Below, one piece after another: positions 5,986 to 7,705 of a stretch of DNA of 7,705 nucleotides. How positions within the stretch are numbered: position 1 is the stretch's first letter; every line of letters begins with the position of its first letter. The notes below the pieces were generated by a model, which ran no database searches, had not been told where the DNA came from, and worked only from the letters and a program-made list of their open reading frames with translations. The DNA is taken from positions 1-7,705 of the forward strand of contig CAKUKJ010000094.1 of NCBI GenBank assembly GCA_934662525.1, in the 5' to 3' direction. This DNA is from an uncultured Coriobacteriales bacterium. GTDB lineage: Bacteria > Actinomycetota > Coriobacteriia > Coriobacteriales > UMGS124. The translations under genes were made by a program, and so were the position numbers.

Positions 5986-6348
5986 ATGTCCCCTTCGCTT
6001 TCAAAGACAGAGATGCATGTCATGTCGGTGGTTTGGCAGGAAGGCGGCCAGGTCAGCGCCAAGCGAATTTCTGAGGCTCTTGCGGAGAGGTTTGGGTATA
6101 CGGCGGCGACAACGTACACGCTTATCTCGCGCTGCGTGAAGAAGGGCGCACTGGAACGCCGGGAGCCAGGATACGTCTGTCAAGCACTCGTTTCTCAGCG
6201 TGACATGCAGATCAGCGAGACAAACGACCTGGTGCAGAGGGTGTTCGATGGGTCGGTGGACAAGCTGTTCTCGTTTCTCGTGGGCGACAAGAAGGCATCG
6301 CAAGAGGACATTGACCGCTTGAGGTCGTTGATAGATCCCGAGGAGTAG
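5986..6348 (+). CDS. blaI: BlaI/MecI-family transcriptional repressor
   Basis: A 120-residue cytoplasmic repressor. The N-terminal winged helix (about 4-68) follows the family pattern: LSKTEMHVMSVVWQEG (5-20), then AKRISEALAERFGYT, then the recognition helix around TAATTYTLISRCVKKGALER (39-58), and a short GYV wing. The C-terminal dimerisation part shows the typical LVQRVFDGSVDKLFSFL (82-98) and ends with a SQEDIDRLRSLI helix. Family members bind TACA-nn-TGTA palindromes as dimers and are inactivated by cleavage after a BlaR1/MecR1 partner senses its ligand; such a partner and such an operator are both present. An in-frame TTG at 5974 would put the Shine-Dalgarno inside the coding region, so the start is the ATG at 5986 with GGAGG at 5976-5980. 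Most likely it represses its own operon. The symbol denotes the family; CopY-like metal control is less likely given the M56 neighbour. Confidence 0.93.
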   Translation: MSPSLSKTEMHVMSVVWQEGGQVSAKRISEALAERFGYTAATTYTLISRCVKKGALERREPGYVCQALVSQRDMQISETNDLVQRVFDGSVDKLFSFLVGDKKASQEDIDRLRSLIDPEE

Positions 6349-6374
6349 ACGGGTTTGAGAGAAAGGGGGCCAAG

Positions 6375-7705
6375 TTGGGCATCGCGCTTTTGAGTCCCCT
6401 GCAAATGTGCGTCCAAGGTTCAGTGCTTGTCGTTCTGTTTTTGCTGATGCGCGGGCTGTTTCTCAGAACGCTCCCGAAACGCGTCGTGTGTGCGGTGTGG
6501 CTTTTTGTTTTGGCCCGCTTTGTCGTGCCGTGGGGGCTTGGCGTTCCGGTTGAGGTGGAAAGCGTCCTGGGATGGGATTCAGGGGCTGCCGTTGTGGCTC
6601 AGGCTTCTCAGGGCATCGATTCCTCCGCTGCCGTAAGCGCCGACGTTGCGGAGGGCGCTGATGTGCGCACTGACGTTTTATCTGCTGGCTTGGCAAATGA
6701 AGAAAGACAAGACGGTTTGTCTGCTGAGATGCTCGCGGATGGCTCGGCCGGTGACGTTGGGCCGAGCGATGCCGCTGGGCCAAGTGCCCTTGACTTTGGG
6801 CTTCACACGTTGACCGTCTTGGCATACCTGTTCTCTGACGAGTTGGCTCACTTTGTCAGTCCGTGGGCCATCGGGTCGGTTGTGTTGGGGCTCTTCTTTG
6901 TTGCCGTGTATATCCACGGCATTCGCCGCTTCAGGGACGCCCGCGAAGTTACCGATGAACGCGCGACGAGGTGGCTTTCCACGCGCAGCGTCGGCAGGCG
7001 GGTTCGCCTTGTTCAGAGCGTGCGCATTGATGGGCCCATGACCTACGGAATCTTCCGTCCGGTCATTGTCATGCCGGAGGATTTCGATTGGGGCGGATGG
7101 CCTGCGGCTCGCCTCGCGTTGGAGCATGAGTATGCCCATATTTTGCGGTTTGATGCGCTTAAGAAGCTATTCTCCCTGGTCGTTGCATGTTTGTATTGGT
7201 TCGACCCGCTTGTGTGGGTCGCGCTTGCCTTCTTCAATCGTGACTTGGAGCTTGCGTGCGATGAGACGGTTGTGCGGCAGTGCAGCCCCAAACGCAAGAA
7301 GGCGTATGCGCACCTGATCCTTGATATTGCCCAGAGCCATATTGCCGAGCGTCGCGGTTTTGCGACGATGCTGGCTGCCGGCTCGTTGGAGGAAAGGATT
7401 GTGTCGATTATGGCTACGGATAAGAGGGCGAGTGGGATAAAACGTGCTTGTGCTGGTGCGGGTGCGTTACTGCTGCTTGCTGTCATGGTTGTTTCGCCTC
7501 GGTATATGGTTGCGCAGGGAGCGGAATCAGCCCCTGCGTCTGAGCCAACATCTGAAAGCGAATTGTTGAGCGATGGGAATGATGGGGCTGAAGAAGGTTC
7601 TTTGAACGCCACCGGGGAGGAAGTAGATTCGGATGCGGGAGACAAGGGCAGTCAAACTGGCAAATTGTCCCGTCTTGTGGTAAAGCAATATCACGACATG
7701 TATGC
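6375..7705 (+). CDS. blaR1: BlaR1/MecR1-type M56 membrane metalloprotease, 3' end outside window
   Basis: An open frame runs unbroken from TTG 6375 to the window edge, giving 443 visible residues. TM1 (about 14-31) and TM2 (about 38-57) come first, then an acidic Ala/Ser/Gly/Asp-rich stretch (about 60-138), TM3 (about 163-181) and a cytoplasmic protease domain. Its zinc motif is HEYAH (251-255), and E292 and D296 in the DLELACDE stretch fit the downstream ligand region of M56 enzymes. A hydrophobic segment follows at about 260-283 and a last TM at about 358-374, leading to an acidic outer linker. M56 proteins sense an outside signal, classically a beta-lactam, and trigger loss of the BlaI repressor. 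The TTG start has AGGGGG at 6364-6369 and follows the blaI stop by 26 bases; ATG 6405 is the alternative but would cut into TM1. Whether the C-terminus holds a penicillin-binding sensor domain cannot be seen. Confidence 0.9.
   Translation, partial: MGIALLSPLQMCVQGSVLVVLFLLMRGLFLRTLPKRVVCAVWLFVLARFVVPWGLGVPVEVESVLGWDSGAAVVAQASQGIDSSAAVSADVAEGADVRTDVLSAGLANEERQDGLSAEMLADGSAGDVGPSDAAGPSALDFGLHTLTVLAYLFSDELAHFVSPWAIGSVVLGLFFVAVYIHGIRRFRDAREVTDERATRWLSTRSVGRRVRLVQSVRIDGPMTYGIFRPVIVMPEDFDWGGWPAARLALEHEYAHILRFDALKKLFSLVVACLYWFDPLVWVALAFFNRDLELACDETVVRQCSPKRKKAYAHLILDIAQSHIAERRGFATMLAAGSLEERIVSIMATDKRASGIKRACAGAGALLLLAVMVVSPRYMVAQGAESAPASEPTSESELLSDGNDGAEEGSLNATGEEVDSDAGDKGSQTGKLSRLVVKQYHDMY

Noticed and set aside
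5831..6139. Plus-strand frame of 102 codons across the blaI operator and start
   Set aside because: It covers the operator and overlaps blaI out of frame; its residues fit no family and it has no convincing start signal.
6463..6825. Minus-strand frame of 120 codons opposite the acidic loop of blaR1
   Set aside because: Arg/Gln/Pro-rich shadow; the plus strand frame is unbroken for 443 codons and carries the HEYAH motif.

Overview
This window reads as chromosomal DNA of a high-GC actinobacterium, most likely of class Coriobacteriia (Olsenella/Atopobium/Collinsella-like). That placement rests on strong GC/CTC/GAC codon preference in the first 5.1 kb, the protein styles seen, and recollection of similar neighbourhoods; no search was run. 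All recognised genes lie on the + strand.

Layout. (1) Bases 2-883 hold the 3' part of a gene for a predicted secreted, propeller-like protein. (2) Bases 993-3265 encode a two-component system: an OmpR/PhoB-family response regulator, a strong intrinsic terminator, then a two-TM HAMP-containing sensor kinase. (3) Bases 3404-5107 are a tight pair: purC (SAICAR synthase) abutting a two-TM, Lys/Ala/Glu-rich membrane protein, closed by a long-stem terminator. (4) Bases 5262-5786 hold a small orphan protein gene overlapping a DUF4160 gene that looks broken twice (ATA in place of the start codon, and an internal frameshift). (5) Bases 5835-7705 form a blaI/blaR1-type regulatory module: a composite 42-bp operator, a BlaI/MecI-family repressor, and an M56 (BlaR1/MecR1-type) membrane metalloprotease running off the end of the window. 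That last open reading frame is continuous from 6375 to 7705.

How the genes fit together. The kinase and regulator should form one envelope-sensing phosphorelay, possibly with the upstream secreted protein as an accessory. In the blaI/blaR1 module, the operator overlaps the likely promoter, so BlaI should repress itself and blaR1, and the membrane protease would relieve repression on sensing a wall-related signal. The regulated target and the sensor domain lie outside the window. The module has lower GC and more T-ending codons than the housekeeping part, which hints at accessory or transferred DNA.

The points most worth a second look are the two-tier BlaI operator, the long acidic insertion in the outer loop of the BlaR1-like protein, the doubly damaged DUF4160 gene, and the terminator lying inside the two-component pair. 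I see no tRNA, rRNA, CRISPR array or insertion sequence. No stretch over 300 bases is without a gene.
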